From: Sphaerolaimus hirsutus | Lineage: Eukaryota > Nematoda > Chromadorea > Monhysterida > Sphaerolaimidae | Reading direction: 5' to 3' | NCBI GenBank assembly: GCA_964036195.1 | Contig: OZ038450.1 | Coordinates: 21,605,208-21,669,207 of the forward strand | Length of the DNA: 64,000 nt | Shown: positions 1 to 20,100 of the stretch, in pieces | Layout: each line of letters opens with the position of its first letter | Position numbering within the stretch: position 1 is the stretch's first letter | Program-made: the position numbers and the translations under genes | Notes under the pieces: generated by a model | Databases searched by the model: none | What the model saw: the letters and a program-made list of their open reading frames with translations, nothing else | What the model was told of the DNA's origin: nothing

Positions 1-8486
<8,486 letters not shown>

Positions 8487-8790
8487 TACCGTATTGCTTC
8501 TAATAGAAGGGCGAGTCTACAATAGAAGGGCGTCTCGAATAGAAGGTACACTTTTTCACTTACCTAATTTGCGCCACAGAATAAATAGAATTGCGCTCTC
8601 CAATACAAGTGTCAAGAACTGCTGGAATTGTGCGTGAAAATAAAAAAATGTGGCCATTTTTCAACCAACTTGAAAAAAGTTGGCTGAAAAATGGCAAATG
8701 AATAAACGGGCGGCTTAAAATAGAACGGCTTCTCCAATAGAAGGGCGGGTGAAAATAAACGGGCGCCTTTCTATTAGAAGAAATACGGTA
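8487..8790. mobile_element. CCGTATT family, TAATAGAAGGGCG subtype, TA-flanked
   Basis: TA-CCGTATTGCTTCTAATAGAA at the left and TTCTATTAGAAGAAATACGG-TA at the right, with internal CAATAGAAGG words on both arms. 304 bp, non-coding. Confidence 0.75.
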
Positions 8791-9305
8791 TCACCGCTGT
8801 GTAATACGGTATCACCGCTCAGGTATGCAATGCGAGGTGTCTTTTGAAAACGCTTTTGAAATGGCTGTGGGAAAAAAATACCAGCTGCGAAATGATGGAT
8901 AGATATTAACGAACGTGGGCCAGATTCATCACTCGTCATTCATCGTAAAATACCTATTGTATTGAGGTTCGATACCAAATTTCTTCCACTACAATGTAAA
9001 AAGTGCACAAGTTCATAAAGGGAAGAACAAAGTGCATTGAACACCGTGTTAATGATTGCGTTATGCAGCAGCTCACCAAAATTACACGGGTACTATTTAC
9101 TTGGACGTTTTTATGCATACCTAGGCACACCATTTAATTGAGTGCATCGAGATTATGAGAGTTTTTGAGCGCATAAAGTTTCTCACAGGTGGGCGCTGTA
9201 TAGGATAGAACAGAGGATATTGTTAATTAAATGGTAAGAATATGATGATAGGAAATTCACCGCATTTCCCATTTTTTCAGTGCATTTATTTTAGGTTTAC
9301 GCGGC
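8791..9305. other. AT-rich intergenic DNA, no feature recognised
   Basis: No splice-compatible coding stretch, no inverted repeat of note and no family match was seen. Confidence 0.4.
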
Positions 9306-9478
9306 GGACATCACACTTAGTATGAAAACCTACCATAACCCATCTGAATAATGAACCGAATCTTTTACATTTTTTCATCATAATATTTCATTTTTACTAT
9401 AAAATAATTAATTGCGAAATTTTTCACAAAATTTGATACATAAAATTATGGTAAGTTTTCATACTAGGTGTGCTGTCC
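9306..9478. mobile_element. GGACATCACACTTAGTATG inverted-repeat element, copy 1
   Basis: Left end GGACATCACACTTAGTATGA and right end complementary to GGACAGCACACCTAGTATGA; 173 bp. Related copies are at 9633-9793 and 39441-39602. Confidence 0.65.
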
Positions 9479-9632
9479 TAAATTATTTATAACTAAATTT
9501 TGACCAGAAGTTTCTTACCATTTTTATATTTCATTTTATATTTCCATAGCTGATCAGCATGTTTGTGATTATTGTGACATTGGCATAAAAACTCAGGTGA
9601 CATTAACAAGTCAGATTCTAGATATACTCAGC

Positions 9633-9793
9633 GGACATCACACTTAGTATGGAAACCTACCATAACCCATCTGAATAATGAACCAAAAATCATACAGTTT
9701 TCTCATCATAATATTTCGTTATTACCATGCTTTTAAGTAGTAAAAAAATTATCACAAGCTTTTATTCATTAATTTATAGTAGGATTCAGCACA
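9633..9793. mobile_element. GGACATCACACTTAGTATG element, copy 2, truncated
   Basis: Left end matches copy 1 (GGACATCACACTTAGTATGG); the right end is lost where the next element begins at 9794. Confidence 0.55.
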
Positions 9794-10250
9794 TACCGTA
9801 TTTCCTCGAAATACCCCCCCCCTCGAAATACCCCCCCCCCTCGAAATACCCCCCCTCAAAATGGACACTATGAACTTATAAACCCCCCCCCCCCTCGAAA
9901 TACCCCCCCCCCAAATTTAGTGTATAGAGAACGTAAATGACAAAGGCTGTGGTTTGTCATCCCGACAATGCAGAATACACGTTAAAAACGATGACTCTGT
10001 TATGTGAGAACAGTGTTTGTACGTCTACACACTTATAAATGTCTTTAGAGTCTTATAAATGGCGATTTTTGTTGCATTTTTCGACGTCTGCGTACGTTTC
10101 AGACTACATTTTAGTACTGGGATTTCAAAAAATTTCTGGCGAAATAATAAACCCCCCCCTCGAAATACCCCCCCCCCTCGTTTAACCCCCCCTCAAAATT
10201 CTCACTCTGAAACAATAAACCCCCCGGGGGTATTTCGAGGAAATACGGTA
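9794..10250. mobile_element. CCGTATT family element, TA-flanked
   Basis: TA-CCGTATTTCCTCGAAATA and TATTTCGAGGAAATACGG-TA enclose 457 bp. The middle shares CAGAATACACGTTAAAAACG-like words with the copies at 23016 and 51939, so these belong to one subfamily. Confidence 0.8.
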
Positions 10251-10630
10251 GGTAGTTTGCGGTCCACTAAGTACACCTTGTATTTAGCCAAAAGAGTTCA
10301 AAACGAAGAATTAAATGTCGCTGTGCAGTGTTGTGGTTGCACCACATTGTATTTACATGTTTTACCCCCATGCACAATTTGAATTTTGGCATTGGAAGAA
10401 ACAATACGTATGCATCTCTCCAGCACCCCCTCACTTCTTATGGGCATCTTAAAAAATCTAGTGTGCTCTTTTGCTCAGTTCAGTTCCTATGTTTAACCAG
10501 TTATCATTCATTTACTACTAAATGAAATGGTGCTAACTACCTGAGGAACATGTCACACGGTTACAATGCCAGAATTACTATTCCACACAACCACAGTCCA
10601 AATGCCTCATATCTTCACCCTCATCGGCAC

Positions 10631-11064
10631 CTGGGGGCAGTCAAATGTAAAGTCAAATACAAAGTCAAATGTCAATTGTCAAGCAAAGTGTCAAATGTAA
10701 AGTCAAATGTCAATCATCATGCAAAGTGCCAGATGTAAAGTTAAGTGTCAATCATGTATCTAAATCTTATTTTTTGTATCCGAATCTTATGTTTTGTATC
10801 CAAATCTTATTTTTGACATAAGATTTGGGTACAACAACATAAGATTTGGTTATGAAAAAAAACAAGATTTGGATACACAATTGACACTTTACTTTACATT
10901 TGACACTTTGCATGACAATTGACACTTGACTTTGCATTTGACTTTACATTTGCCACTTGACTTTATATTTGACACATTGCATGGCAATTGACATTTGACT
11001 TTGCATTTGACTTTACATTTTTCACTTTACTTTACACTTTATTTGGGCTTGGCACTGCCACCTG
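10631..11064. mobile_element. C(A/T)GG(T/G)G.CAGT foldback element, long copy
   Basis: Left CTGGGGGCAGTCAAATGTAA, right complementary to CAGGTGGCAGTGCCAAGCCC. The arms are tandem TCAAATGTAAAG-type words; the core repeats AATCTTAT words between TGTATCC motifs. The same core occurs in the copy at 21475-21962. Confidence 0.65.
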
Positions 11065-11254
11065 ATGAGCTCAGTCCTGTTTCGCTGAGGCTCACCACAG
11101 GTTCAATTGGCACCATGGCTACAGACTGTTATTGCTCTGAGCCATTGGTATGCAACAGCAGCCCATTCGATAACTCGCATCACATGTTTGGTTCAAATTT
11201 AGGAATTTTCTTTTAAACTTATCCCTTGGCATGTTGGAGAACTCATTTTTAACT

Positions 11255-11460
11255 ACTTCACGGCTCACGATAATCTCTTGCAACTTGTGCAACAAATCCC
11301 CACAAAAAATAATGTAAAATACAATTTTCCACAATTTGTCAATTTAACCTAGCGTAGCTACGCTAAGTTAAATTGACAAATTGTGGAAAATTGTATTTTA
11401 CATTATTTTTTGTGGGGATTTGTTGCACAAGTTGCAAGAGATTCTCGTGAGCCGTGAAGT
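11255..11460. repeat. 206-bp near-perfect palindrome
   Basis: ACTTCACGGCTCACGA at the left and TCGTGAGCCGTGAAGT at the right; arms of roughly 100 bp are almost identical, centred at about 11357 (TAGCGTAGCTACGCTA). It would form a long hairpin as RNA. Confidence 0.8.
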
Positions 11461-12090
11461 ACACTAGAAAAGAGTGGGCTTCGGAGGATTGCTTCTTACA
11501 TGTGACAAATAAATGCACATAAACAAAGACACACCTTCCTTTTACCATGTTTTTTATAATAGCCATTTTTGAAACTTTCCTTGACTATCAATGATATACT
11601 GTTTTCCTTCTAATATAAGGGTATTGTTCCATTTTTTTGTCAACTTTTTACCTGTCATTCTATGGGAGGCTGTTGTTATATTTTTCATCAATTTTTTCAC
11701 ACATTCTTCACTTGAACAGTTTCTTAAATTTATTTATTTACCGGAGCATTAATTTGAAATTTCATATTTTTTAAATGCTTTGAACATTATCGCCATCCAT
11801 TTTTTATATTTTCGTGTTTTGGCACCATTCCAAAATAATTTCTACCTGCCGTTGTATCTGGAGATTGCCGTTCAATTGGAGGCTGCCGTTCAATTGTTTT
11901 TTTTTGTGAACACAAAAATGTGCTAAACATGCCGTTCTATTTATTGAGGTACCCTTCTATAGGTGGTATGCCGTTCTATTAAAATAAATATGGTAAAAAT
12001 CAGACATAACAGAAAGCGACATTTTATACGAGCACTCGCGATTACAACACGCAATATGCAAATTTTCGACAAGATAAACAAAAATAAAAC
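11461..12090. other. Intergenic DNA with a decayed CCGTATT-family remnant
   Basis: About 11600-11996 has TTCTAATATAAGG, CCGTTCTATT and a final AATATGGTA, resembling a worn TAATAGAAGG-subtype copy. No gene seen. Confidence 0.4.
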
Positions 12091-12145
12091 TGATCAGCTT
12101 TTGTACAAATATTTCAGCGTTTCCCCACCCTCAGCAGTATTCGTG
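12091..12145 (+). promoter_or_regulatory. Upstream block shared by the two Cys-rich peptide genes, copy 1
   Basis: TGATCAGCTTTTGTACAAAT and the following ATTTCAGCGTTTCCCC recur almost unchanged at 23771-23830 upstream of the paralogue. The matching distance (about 0.15-0.2 kb) from each ATG suggests conserved promoter sequence, or simply remaining duplicate homology. Confidence 0.5.
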
Positions 12146-12274
12146 CCTAGCACCTCAAGATGACGCCGCAGTGATAAATACTATTTTATACATATTCTTA
12201 TAGCGCAATCTAAATATCTACCTACCTTAAAATCTACATCAAAAACCCACCACAAATTAAACCCACCCCCAAAA

Positions 12275-12440
12275 ATGGCGTCAAAATCGTGGCCCTTAAA
12301 CCTAGCCCTCACAATCACCATACTTCTAACCATATACCACAGCTGCTCAGCGGACTACGCGTGCCCCTGCAACGGGTGCGGCATGAGCATCTTCCCGCAG
12401 CAGTGCGCCCGCTGCTGCACGGGCATGGTCAAAAGGGCAG
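12275..12440 (+). CDS. Cys-rich protein 1, exon 1 (signal peptide and first Cys motif)
   Basis: ATG at 12275 shares its first ten codons with the paralogue ATG at 23963, which fixes the start. Donor GTGGGC at 12441, phase 1. Confidence 0.78.
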
Positions 12441-13851
12441 GTGGGCATGCGCATGCTTTTGGGTGAGTTTGAGGACGATAGGTTTTGAGGGAAATTACCT
12501 AGAAGGGGGGTGTAGGGGGTTTTGTGGATGATCTAGAATGTGGGGAAGGGATATCTGTCCATTCTCGCTTTTAGACGCTTTACATTTTCGATAGCTGAGC
12601 GATAGTTGGGCGCAGATGACAGATATGTACTGCAGAGTTGTTAAAAGTATGGAACATTTTCAAAATTAACGTTAATGTAAAGTATTTTATTTTTGCTCAC
12701 CCCTGCGTACAGAAAACGTAAAGTATAATATTTTACTTTTACGCTGCGTAAAAAGTGAGTAAACATAAATACCGCTATTTTTACTCAGGTAAAACGTTGG
12801 CGCCAAGCTAAATACACGTAATGTTACGTAATGATTTACGGCATACAGGATCTTGTCGCAGACATATCTGCCACCTTTCCATATAATACGTTATTCAACC
12901 ATGAATAGGTAGATGTAGTCGAAGTTGTAGTTTGTTACTGTGGTTTTTTCTCATTTTACATGCATTTTCAACCAAAGATGTTGATAAATTGAAAAATTGT
13001 GCTTTTCTCGTGGTGAAATGAAATTAAGAAAACTGAAAAAAATCGTTACACAGAAGGTGTAAAAGCAAAGGAACCCCCTCGCTCTCACCCAGCGTCCGGC
13101 GCCGAGCTCCCGGACCCCGGACAATGGACCCCCGTGCACTTTTCTTAGCACAAAGACGGCAACAGCCTAAAATACTCGCCGTTCTACTTGATGACGAGCA
13201 ACAAAACAACGGTTTAGCGCCAATGTTAGCGCAAAGTGTCCAACTTGAAGATCCACGTGAAATTGTTGGAGAAAGGTTAGCAGTTTTGTAAAGCGCAACT
13301 ACTATAATGGTATTCTTTACTTTATGGTTGGCTCGGTGCCAACTGAGTAAAAATGTACCTAGGTAAAATACTGTTAAGGGCATTGCCGTCGCAGTAAATC
13401 AGCCCCTTATTGAAGATTATAGTTAACGGCTGAGAAATGTCCTTTAAGTGAAAAAAACTACTATGAAAAGTTGAAAATTAGGGCTGGTTTTAAGTGGTGA
13501 CTAGAGGCCAGCCTGAGTCTAGTGGTTAGGACGCTCGAGCTCAATACGAGAGCCACGGGTTCGATTCCCACCCGTTGCAAGAGCAATTTTGCACTCTTTC
13601 ACGCCTAACCACGCAGCCAACCCCTAGCGACTCGAGCATTGGACCTATGCGGCTGCAACATTGGCTGCAACTTCAACACGGCGGGCAGCTGTGCCAGGTG
13701 CTGCTCGCAGATCATGCTCAGGCAGGATGATCCCATTGGAATTGATGGAGAGCTCGAAGTGCTCGACGTCGGTGAGGAACAAGCTAAACAGCAACTAGAT
13801 CACTTTCACGAACTTGCTCGGATCGTGAAATTTTTCGGGGGTGGTGTTTAG
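12275..13851 (+). CDS. Small secreted cysteine-rich protein 1 (two exons, 126 aa)
   Basis: I do not recognise the family. Exon 1 (12275-12440) begins MASKSWPLNLALTITILLTI, a signal peptide ending near SCSA, followed by a motif of six cysteines, CPCNGCGMSIFPQQCARCC, and then MVKR. Donor GTGGGC and acceptor GAG at 13636 join in phase 1. Exon 2 (13637-13851) supplies a second six-cysteine motif, CGCNIGCNFNTAGSCARCC, and an acidic tail ending FFGGGV. The two motifs share the spacing C-x-C-x2/3-C-x7/8-C-x2-C-C. The KR after the first could be a processing site, so two peptides from one precursor is possible. A paralogue with one motif lies at 23963-24580. A secreted peptide or disulfide-rich protein is the safest call; hormone, defence or toxin roles are not supported. 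Confidence 0.75.
13507..13579 (+). repeat. tRNA-like sequence, probably a SINE head
   Basis: An A-box-like GAGTCTAGTGGTTAGGAC, an anticodon-arm-like CTCG...CGAG stem and a B box GGTTCGATTCC are in tRNA order and spacing. The T stem has mismatches and the acceptor stem does not close. It lies in intron 1 of Cys-rich gene 1, just before the acceptor. Confidence 0.5.
13637..13851 (+). CDS. Cys-rich protein 1, exon 2 (second Cys motif, stop)
   Basis: Reads ALDLCGCNIGCNFNTAGSCA then RCCSQIMLRQDDPIG, ending TAG at 13851. Strongly similar to exon 2 of the paralogue (24393-24580). Confidence 0.75.
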
Positions 13852-14279
13852 CGTGCAAATGATGTGATAAGTGTCTGTACTTCAGTGACATGACACTCTG
13901 CACGCGCAGTTACTTATGTCTCACATTGGAAGCATGCCAATAATTAAAGTAGGTGTATCATGAAAAGTAATTTGTTGTTAATTTGTTGTAATGAATATGT
14001 TAGAGTAAAATGTTATAACAGCAATGCTTTTTTAATGAAAATTTCATTCATTTAATATCATAAGGAGTAGTTACGGAGTCACTGGAGTGTAGACGATTTT
14101 TGGTTATTTTTCACATTCACTCGATCTGATTGTTTCCTGGTCATTACCGATGACGTTTTTCTATTATGTATTTACGATGCGATGATCATATTTAAATTAC
14201 CATCAATGGGCATTGATTATCTGTTTTAATGAAAATTAAATAAAACGTATCACCCGAGCTTACAGATACATATGGCAAC
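13852..14279. other. 3' flank of Cys-rich gene 1, AT-rich
   Basis: No exon or repeat boundary seen. No clear AATAAA close to the stop; AATTAAAG near 13942 is the nearest variant. Confidence 0.3.
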
Positions 14280-14654
14280 TAGTGATGGAACGGCGCCATG
14301 GCGCTGGCGCCCTTTAATGGCGCCATAGGGCGCCAGCGCCATGGCGCCATTGGAGCTTGGCGCCCTTTTCTGTGGCGCCATCTGGCGCCCGGCGCCATTA
14401 TTTCGAATGGCGCCATGGCGCCCTTGGCGCTTGGCGCCATTTTCGCTGGCGCCAATTTCGCGCCCGGCGCCATTGTTTTGGATGGCGCCGGAAATGGCGC
14501 CAAGATGCCGGGATCAACGGTTATATTTCGCCATATTTAACTGCCTTTTCTGCTTTATCATGTCATTTACGTGATGACACATTCACCTTTGTAATTTTTG
14601 CCAGCATTGCAAGTTTGGGTTTACATTGATTGTTTATGCCACAGAAACTGCAAA

Positions 14655-15097
14655 TACCGTATTACCTCGAAATACCCCCATGGGGGTTTATTATTTCGCC
14701 AGCAAAATTTGAGGGGGGGGGGTTAATTCGAGGGGGGGGGGGTTTATTCGAGGGGGGGTTTTATTATTTCGTCAGAAATTTTCGTAAGGATCGTAGTAAA
14801 TAGTAGGCATTTGCGTACCCAAAATAGGTAATAAATGTGTCCAAACAGGATATATTTGGACATAAAAACGTAGATAGCTACACAAACTACTCTATGTGTA
14901 GCTGCAATGCAAATTAACAGTAATATACATCATGTACATTGCGTACATGACGTATTTATTATGTACATGACGTACATCATTCCGAAGGGGGGGGGTATTT
15001 CGAGGGGGGGTTTATTATTTCCCCAGCCCATTTTGAGGGGGGGTTAATTCGAGGGGGGGGTTAATTCAAGGGGGGGATAATTCGAGGTAATACGGTA
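14655..15097. mobile_element. CCGTATT family element nested in the 14280 element
   Basis: TA-CCGTATTACCTCGAAATA and TAATTCGAGGTAATACGG-TA, 443 bp. The purine-rich strand here is the plus strand, opposite to most copies. Confidence 0.78.
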
Positions 15098-15307
15098 TTC
15101 GTATATAACAATTGGAAAAATGCTAATCTAAAATGATTTTTAACAGCCCTTACATAATTGATCACCTATTTACAATGCACTGTATTTGCATGAAATACCC
15201 TCGCGGGTGTTATTATTTCCCCAGCTTGCTCAAACCTGGGGGTATTTTTAGGGGGTTTATCTGACCTTTTCCGGGTTTATCTCTACAGACCTTAAGCGAT
15301 AAATAGA

Positions 15308-15466
15308 TACCGTATTTCCCAGAAAAACCCCCTGGGGTTTATTTTTTCATAGTGCAAATGTTGCGGGGGTTAATTGATGGAGGGGGTATTTCAGGGTTGG
15401 GTAATTATTTCGACAGAAATTTTCATAGTGCCGATCCGGAGGAGGGTATTTCGGGGAAATACGGTA
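15308..15466. mobile_element. Short CCGTATT family element nested in the 14280 element
   Basis: TA-CCGTATTTCCCAGAAAAA and ATTTCGGGGAAATACGG-TA, 159 bp. A related half copy follows at about 15480-15600. Confidence 0.65.
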
Positions 15467-15926
15467 ATTCAATTTCATAAAAGTTCTGGTAAAATGATAA
15501 ACCCCCTCGAATAAGCCCCTTAGATTAATCCCTTCAAAATTTGCTGATGAAGTAATAAACCCGGGTATTAGCGGATATTTCCAGGAAGTATGGTATATAA
15601 TATTCACGATAAGATGAGTTTTGTGGCTTGTGTAACCATCAGAAAAATGGTACAGCATTTTGCTCTTCTATAAATGCTTCCATGATGATGTACAGGCTGA
15701 AATTATGAACTGTTTTGTTGGCGCCATTTTGGCGCCTGGCGCCATTGTTTCTGGCGCCCTACGGCGCCCGGCGCCATTTTTTCCGATGGCGCCATGGCGC
15801 CATTTGCGCCTGGCGCCATTTTCTGTGGCGCCCTCTGGCGCCCGGCGTCATATTTTTTAATGGCGCCATGGCGCCATTGGCGCCTGGCGCCATTTTTCCT
15901 GGCGCTTTTCCATCACTAATGGCAAC

Positions 15927-16603
15927 CACGGAAACTTTTTTACGTGGACGTAGAAATGTAGAAACAACTTCGTGTTGCATGCGTCGTGATTCGTCATGCG
16001 GTTATTTTATAGAAGAGAGGCGGAAGTTTGAAGTGCTACAATGTTTCATTGGAACAAGATATCCAGCTAATTCTTTCGGTATTGTGTTTCTATCGTTTAA
16101 GTGTATAAGCGGGCATTTAGAACAATTTTTTCGCATTTCACGTACTGAAATTGGGTCAAATCATATACGGACACTGGCAATTATCATTTCGAGAAGATAA
16201 ATAAAAAACATCACAAGGTTGTTCATAATACATAAAATTATGTGTACAATGGTTGACAAAAAAAGTCTGCAATTGCGCCAGAGGTGTTCGAAGGGGTGTA
16301 CAGCCATTTTTCGAGAAAAATTATCAACCAATTCCATTGACTCGACGACACGTTTTCTTTATAAATCACGTTGAGTAATGTAAAAAGCGCCAGCACTTTT
16401 AGAGGCGCCAAGCGTCACAGGCGCCGTGGTGGTTTTACGTCACTAGTAAAGTTACGTCACAAATATAGTCCCATATAATGAATAGGCTTTTTCTAAAACA
16501 TATTCTGCTTTATAAAACTTTACTTTCTACCAGCATCCGAGGGGAAGTAAAAATTCTGCTGTTCACAGGGAAATGAAGTGTTCTTAAAAAATGATATTTC
16601 ATC
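15927..16603. other. Intergenic DNA with a small GGCGCC relic
   Basis: About 16384-16443 carries AAAAAGCGCCAGCAC and GGCGCCGTGG ending TTTTACGTCACTA, a tiny relative of the TAGTGATGG family. No gene seen. Confidence 0.4.
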
Positions 16604-16832
16604 CTGGTGCCAGTCCCAAGCCCTGTAAAGTGTAAAGTAAAGTGTCAAATGTAAAGTCAAATGCAAAGTAAAGTGTCAAATGTAAAGTCAAATGCAAAGT
16701 AAACTGTCAATTGTCATGCAAAGTTCAGTAATAAAATCTTTTCTCTTTTGTTTTTATTGACACTTTACTTTGCATTTGACTTTACATTTGACACTTTACT
16801 TTACACTTTACAGGGCTTGGGACTGCCCCCTG
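16604..16832. mobile_element. C(A/T)GG(T/G)G.CAGT foldback element
   Basis: Left CTGGTGCCAGTCCCAAGCCC, right complementary to CAGGGGGCAGTCCCAAGCCC. The arms are made of GTAAAGTCAAATG-type words around a short core. Confidence 0.7.
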
Positions 16833-16985
16833 AAATCTATGAGTTCACTTTTTATTTATTTTTATTTTTCAGAACCCGAGTTACACATCTGTCATACTTC
16901 ACGCCGAACAGAGTCACGGACATATTTTTAAAATAATGATGATTGTCAATGCAAAGCAATCATGCACACAAAGATAACAGATCAG

Positions 16986-16993
16986 TATAAATA
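16986..16993 (+). promoter_or_regulatory. TATA box of the Gly/Pro/Tyr-rich gene
   Basis: TATAAATA lies about 120 bp before the ATG at 17114, leaving room for a short 5' leader. Confidence 0.6.
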
Positions 16994-17113
16994 TGGCGCC
17001 CAGTTACTCACAAATCTATAAAATCAAAAAGCTTCGCTTTTATCCACCACCGTCCAATAAACCGTCAAAACAGTTTGATACATAGTATAGTGATTTAATA
17101 AAATATACTCACA

Positions 17114-17144
17114 ATGCTGCTTTTGGCAGCGATCCTCCTTGGCG
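17114..17144 (+). CDS. Gly/Pro/Tyr-rich protein, exon 1 (signal peptide)
   Basis: Ten codons plus one base, MLLLAAILLG, before a GTTTGT donor at 17145. The split Gly codon is completed by exon 2. Confidence 0.7.
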
Positions 17145-20100
17145 GTTTGTTCATTTTTATCTACATTTAAGCATTTTTATTTTACACTTATTGAAAACTT
17201 TCCTCATCTTAAACCATATATTTACACAGAGCACACAAAAGATTGTGATGAGGCGAACTCTATTGTTATTTTTCACATCTACATAACATGGAATGCACAA
17301 AATTCTCGTATTACTTGCAAAACTTAAGTATTTCCTTCCAAATAATATAAATACATTCACTTTATTGCCTGAATACAAAATTTCTGACGAATAATAAAAC
17401 TCCCTCGAATTGACCCCCACCCCCTCAAAATTTGCCGGCAACAGAATAGACCCACTGGGGATATTTCAAGGAAATATTTACGTTAGCTACTTTCCAGAAG
17501 TTTTACTGAAATATTCTTACCAAAATGTGAATACCCGCTGTAAACATTAGGGCCTAATTTTGTTGACTGCGAGTAGCAGTTTCTGTTAGTTCAAAAAAGG
17601 AACGTTTTGTGACAGTCACCGCACAGGCAGCAAGGACACTTTTCTTTCTAAAATCTTATATTCTACCTGTTAAGTTGATGTCTCAGAGTGGCAATAAATA
17701 CTCATATCAAGATACTCCAACATTCTTTTCTAGAGACAGTACCAAATAGATGTCCAAACAACTGAACTGACACACTCAAAAAAATTTCTAAAAATCCTTC
17801 TGTCTGTCAAAATTTCATAATTTCAAAAAAAAAAAAATCTCAACACCCAACAAAAAACCGTGTATGCTCTGATTTCACAGGAAGCCTAGCACCAGGTCTG
17901 AGCCAGGAATACCCTGGTGCCGGCGGTGGCGGGGGTGGCAACGGAGCCCCAGGCGCGCAACCCCCCACATCTGGGGGTAACTACGGGGGAGGGGGTGGCG
18001 CTGGTGGGGGTGGAGGAGGAGGGGGTGGTGGAGGGGGAGGGGCTGGCGGGGGAGGTGCAGGAGGGGGAGCAGGCTACAATGGAGGGGGCGGCGGCGGTGG
18101 GGGAGGTGATGGACAATTTGCAGGGGAATTCAAGGATGATCGTCCATTGGTCGACCTCAACGATCCTAGCATCATTGCCGTTCGTTTCATTTGTTCTCAG
18201 TGTATGACTTACCCGGTTCTCTGTCTCAGTGTATGACTCAGTTCTTACCGTATTTCTTCTAATATAAGGCCAGGTGTCCAATACAAGGTACACTTTTTGA
18301 GTTTATATGGGCCGTGAAATAAATAGAATGGCGGTCTCCAATAGAAGGTTCAAAACTGCCGGAATTGTGCAAAAAATTATAAAATGACAGTGGAAACTTT
18401 GGTCAATTGATTTGGTGCTATTTTAAGAAAAACGTTGAATGAACTCTATGAATCCTTATTCTATGAATCATCTGTGAAAAACACTTTGAAAAACTTAGTA
18501 GAACTTCAAAAAATTGGCTTAAAAATGGCAAAAGATTAGAAGGGCAGCTTCCAATAGAAGGGTGTCTCCAATAGAAGGGTGGGTAAAAAAGTTAACGCAT
18601 TAAGTAGAAAAGATCAGTAGAAATAGGGTATTTTGCATGTATTGATTCAGTTATGTGCTAGATGGTCCATTTATTCAATGGCAGTTCAGGCCTGCTTTCT
18701 TTAATGCAGAATGGTATCGGCAGAGGCGGCCTGCCGTGTTGTTGTCAAGACGGCGACAGCTGGGTGACTTGCGAGCTGAAAATGATTATGAATGGCAATG
18801 GAGGAGGTGGTGCATTGGGAGGAGGGAATGGGTTGGGAGGTGACAGATTACTGGATTTCATTTATTTAACTGGCACAAATTCACATTTTGATTTAGCATT
18901 GATTGGCATTAGCCATCTGTGTCTACCAACAATCAAAGGCTTAGTACACTTCACATACATTTCAACCATAGCTTATGGCCTACCAAAAACTGAACATCAC
19001 TCTGCATCTCAGGTGGAGCCGGTGGTGCTGGGGGCGGGGCCTACCCACAGCCAGGGGGAAATGGCAATGGTGGTAATGGAGCAGGTAAGTACCCACAGCC
19101 TGGTGGAAATGGGAATGGTGCCAAGCCAGCTGTCAGTGTACCCAATGGTGGTGGAGGAGGGGGCTATAAGAGCAGAGTAAAGAGGTGTTAGTGTAAAATT
19201 TTATATTATGTATCGAACTGTAATTTCAATCGGATTTTTACACAAAATGCACATCATTCCTATTCAGCACGGTACTATAAGTATCACAGCTATTACCCAA
19301 GGAGCCACTACTACCCAAGACGGCAGTACTACCACCCCAAGCCAAAGCCGGAACCGAAGCCGAGATATCAGCCTGCACCCACATACCCACCACCGGCACC
19401 CACATACCCACCACCGGCACCCACATACCCACCACCGGCACCCACATACCCACCACCTGCACCCACGTACCCACCACCTGCACCCACGTACCAACCCGAA
19501 CCACAACCGCGTCCGTACAAAAACAGGTGGCAGAGAAGTGCTGTTAGTGAATATTTGTTTCGCGGGTTCTCCAATTAATTGACTGTGTTCCAAAAAAACC
19601 CGCGCTGAAAATATTGCAATTTTGTAAAAAGTGTGGCACCATCTTCTTTGACTCGACAGATTTTTTAAAATTATGTTTATATCAAACAATTGAGGCAAAC
19701 TGCTTAGTGGGGCACTCTAAATGATGTTGGTACTATAAATAATTGTGCTAACAAGCGTCACTTCACAGGGTACACTCGAATTTTGCATTTTTCTAGGAAA
19801 AAAATCGATCTTTTGAGTGGTTTTATAGTCGCGAAATTAATATTCGAAAACTTTAAAAAAATTGAAATGGCTAAAACGTTTTCGAAATTTTGTTTACTAT
19901 CGTTACTACACTAGGTAGTGCGCCCCTTTTTACAAGATAAAGTACATGTTGTGTCTGCCAAAATCTGCCAGAAATTGCTGCTGCAATAAATTTTGTGACT
20001 ACTGCACATTGTCTCTGCTCTGCACATTGTCTCTGCTCTGCACATTACAAAACAATATTGTTTTCACCACAGTACCATTGTGACCCGCACTTAGAATTGT

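Larger units (their letters stand above)
14280..15918. mobile_element. Composite hAT-like element, TAGTGATGGAA termini, 8-bp duplication
   Basis: Left end TAGTGATGGAACGGCGCC, right end GGCGCTTTTCCATCACTA. The 8-bp word ATGGCAAC flanks both sides exactly (14272-14279 and 15919-15926), the length typical of hAT insertion. Subterminal blocks (14285-14500 and 15715-15910) are dense GGCGCCATGGCGCC palindromes. Two TA-flanked CCGTATT elements (14655-15097, 15308-15466) are nested inside. No transposase ORF. Confidence 0.82.

Noticed and set aside
17886..18293. Minus-strand Ser/Pro/Thr-rich ORF
   Set aside because: Complement of the poly-Gly exon; no splice-compatible context.
19208..19582. His/Thr-rich ORF (HPHTHHRHPHTHH) and minus-strand Gly/Trp-rich ORFs over the 21-bp repeats
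   Set aside because: They are alternate frames of the APTYPPP exon; only the Pro/Tyr frame joins its neighbours in phase.
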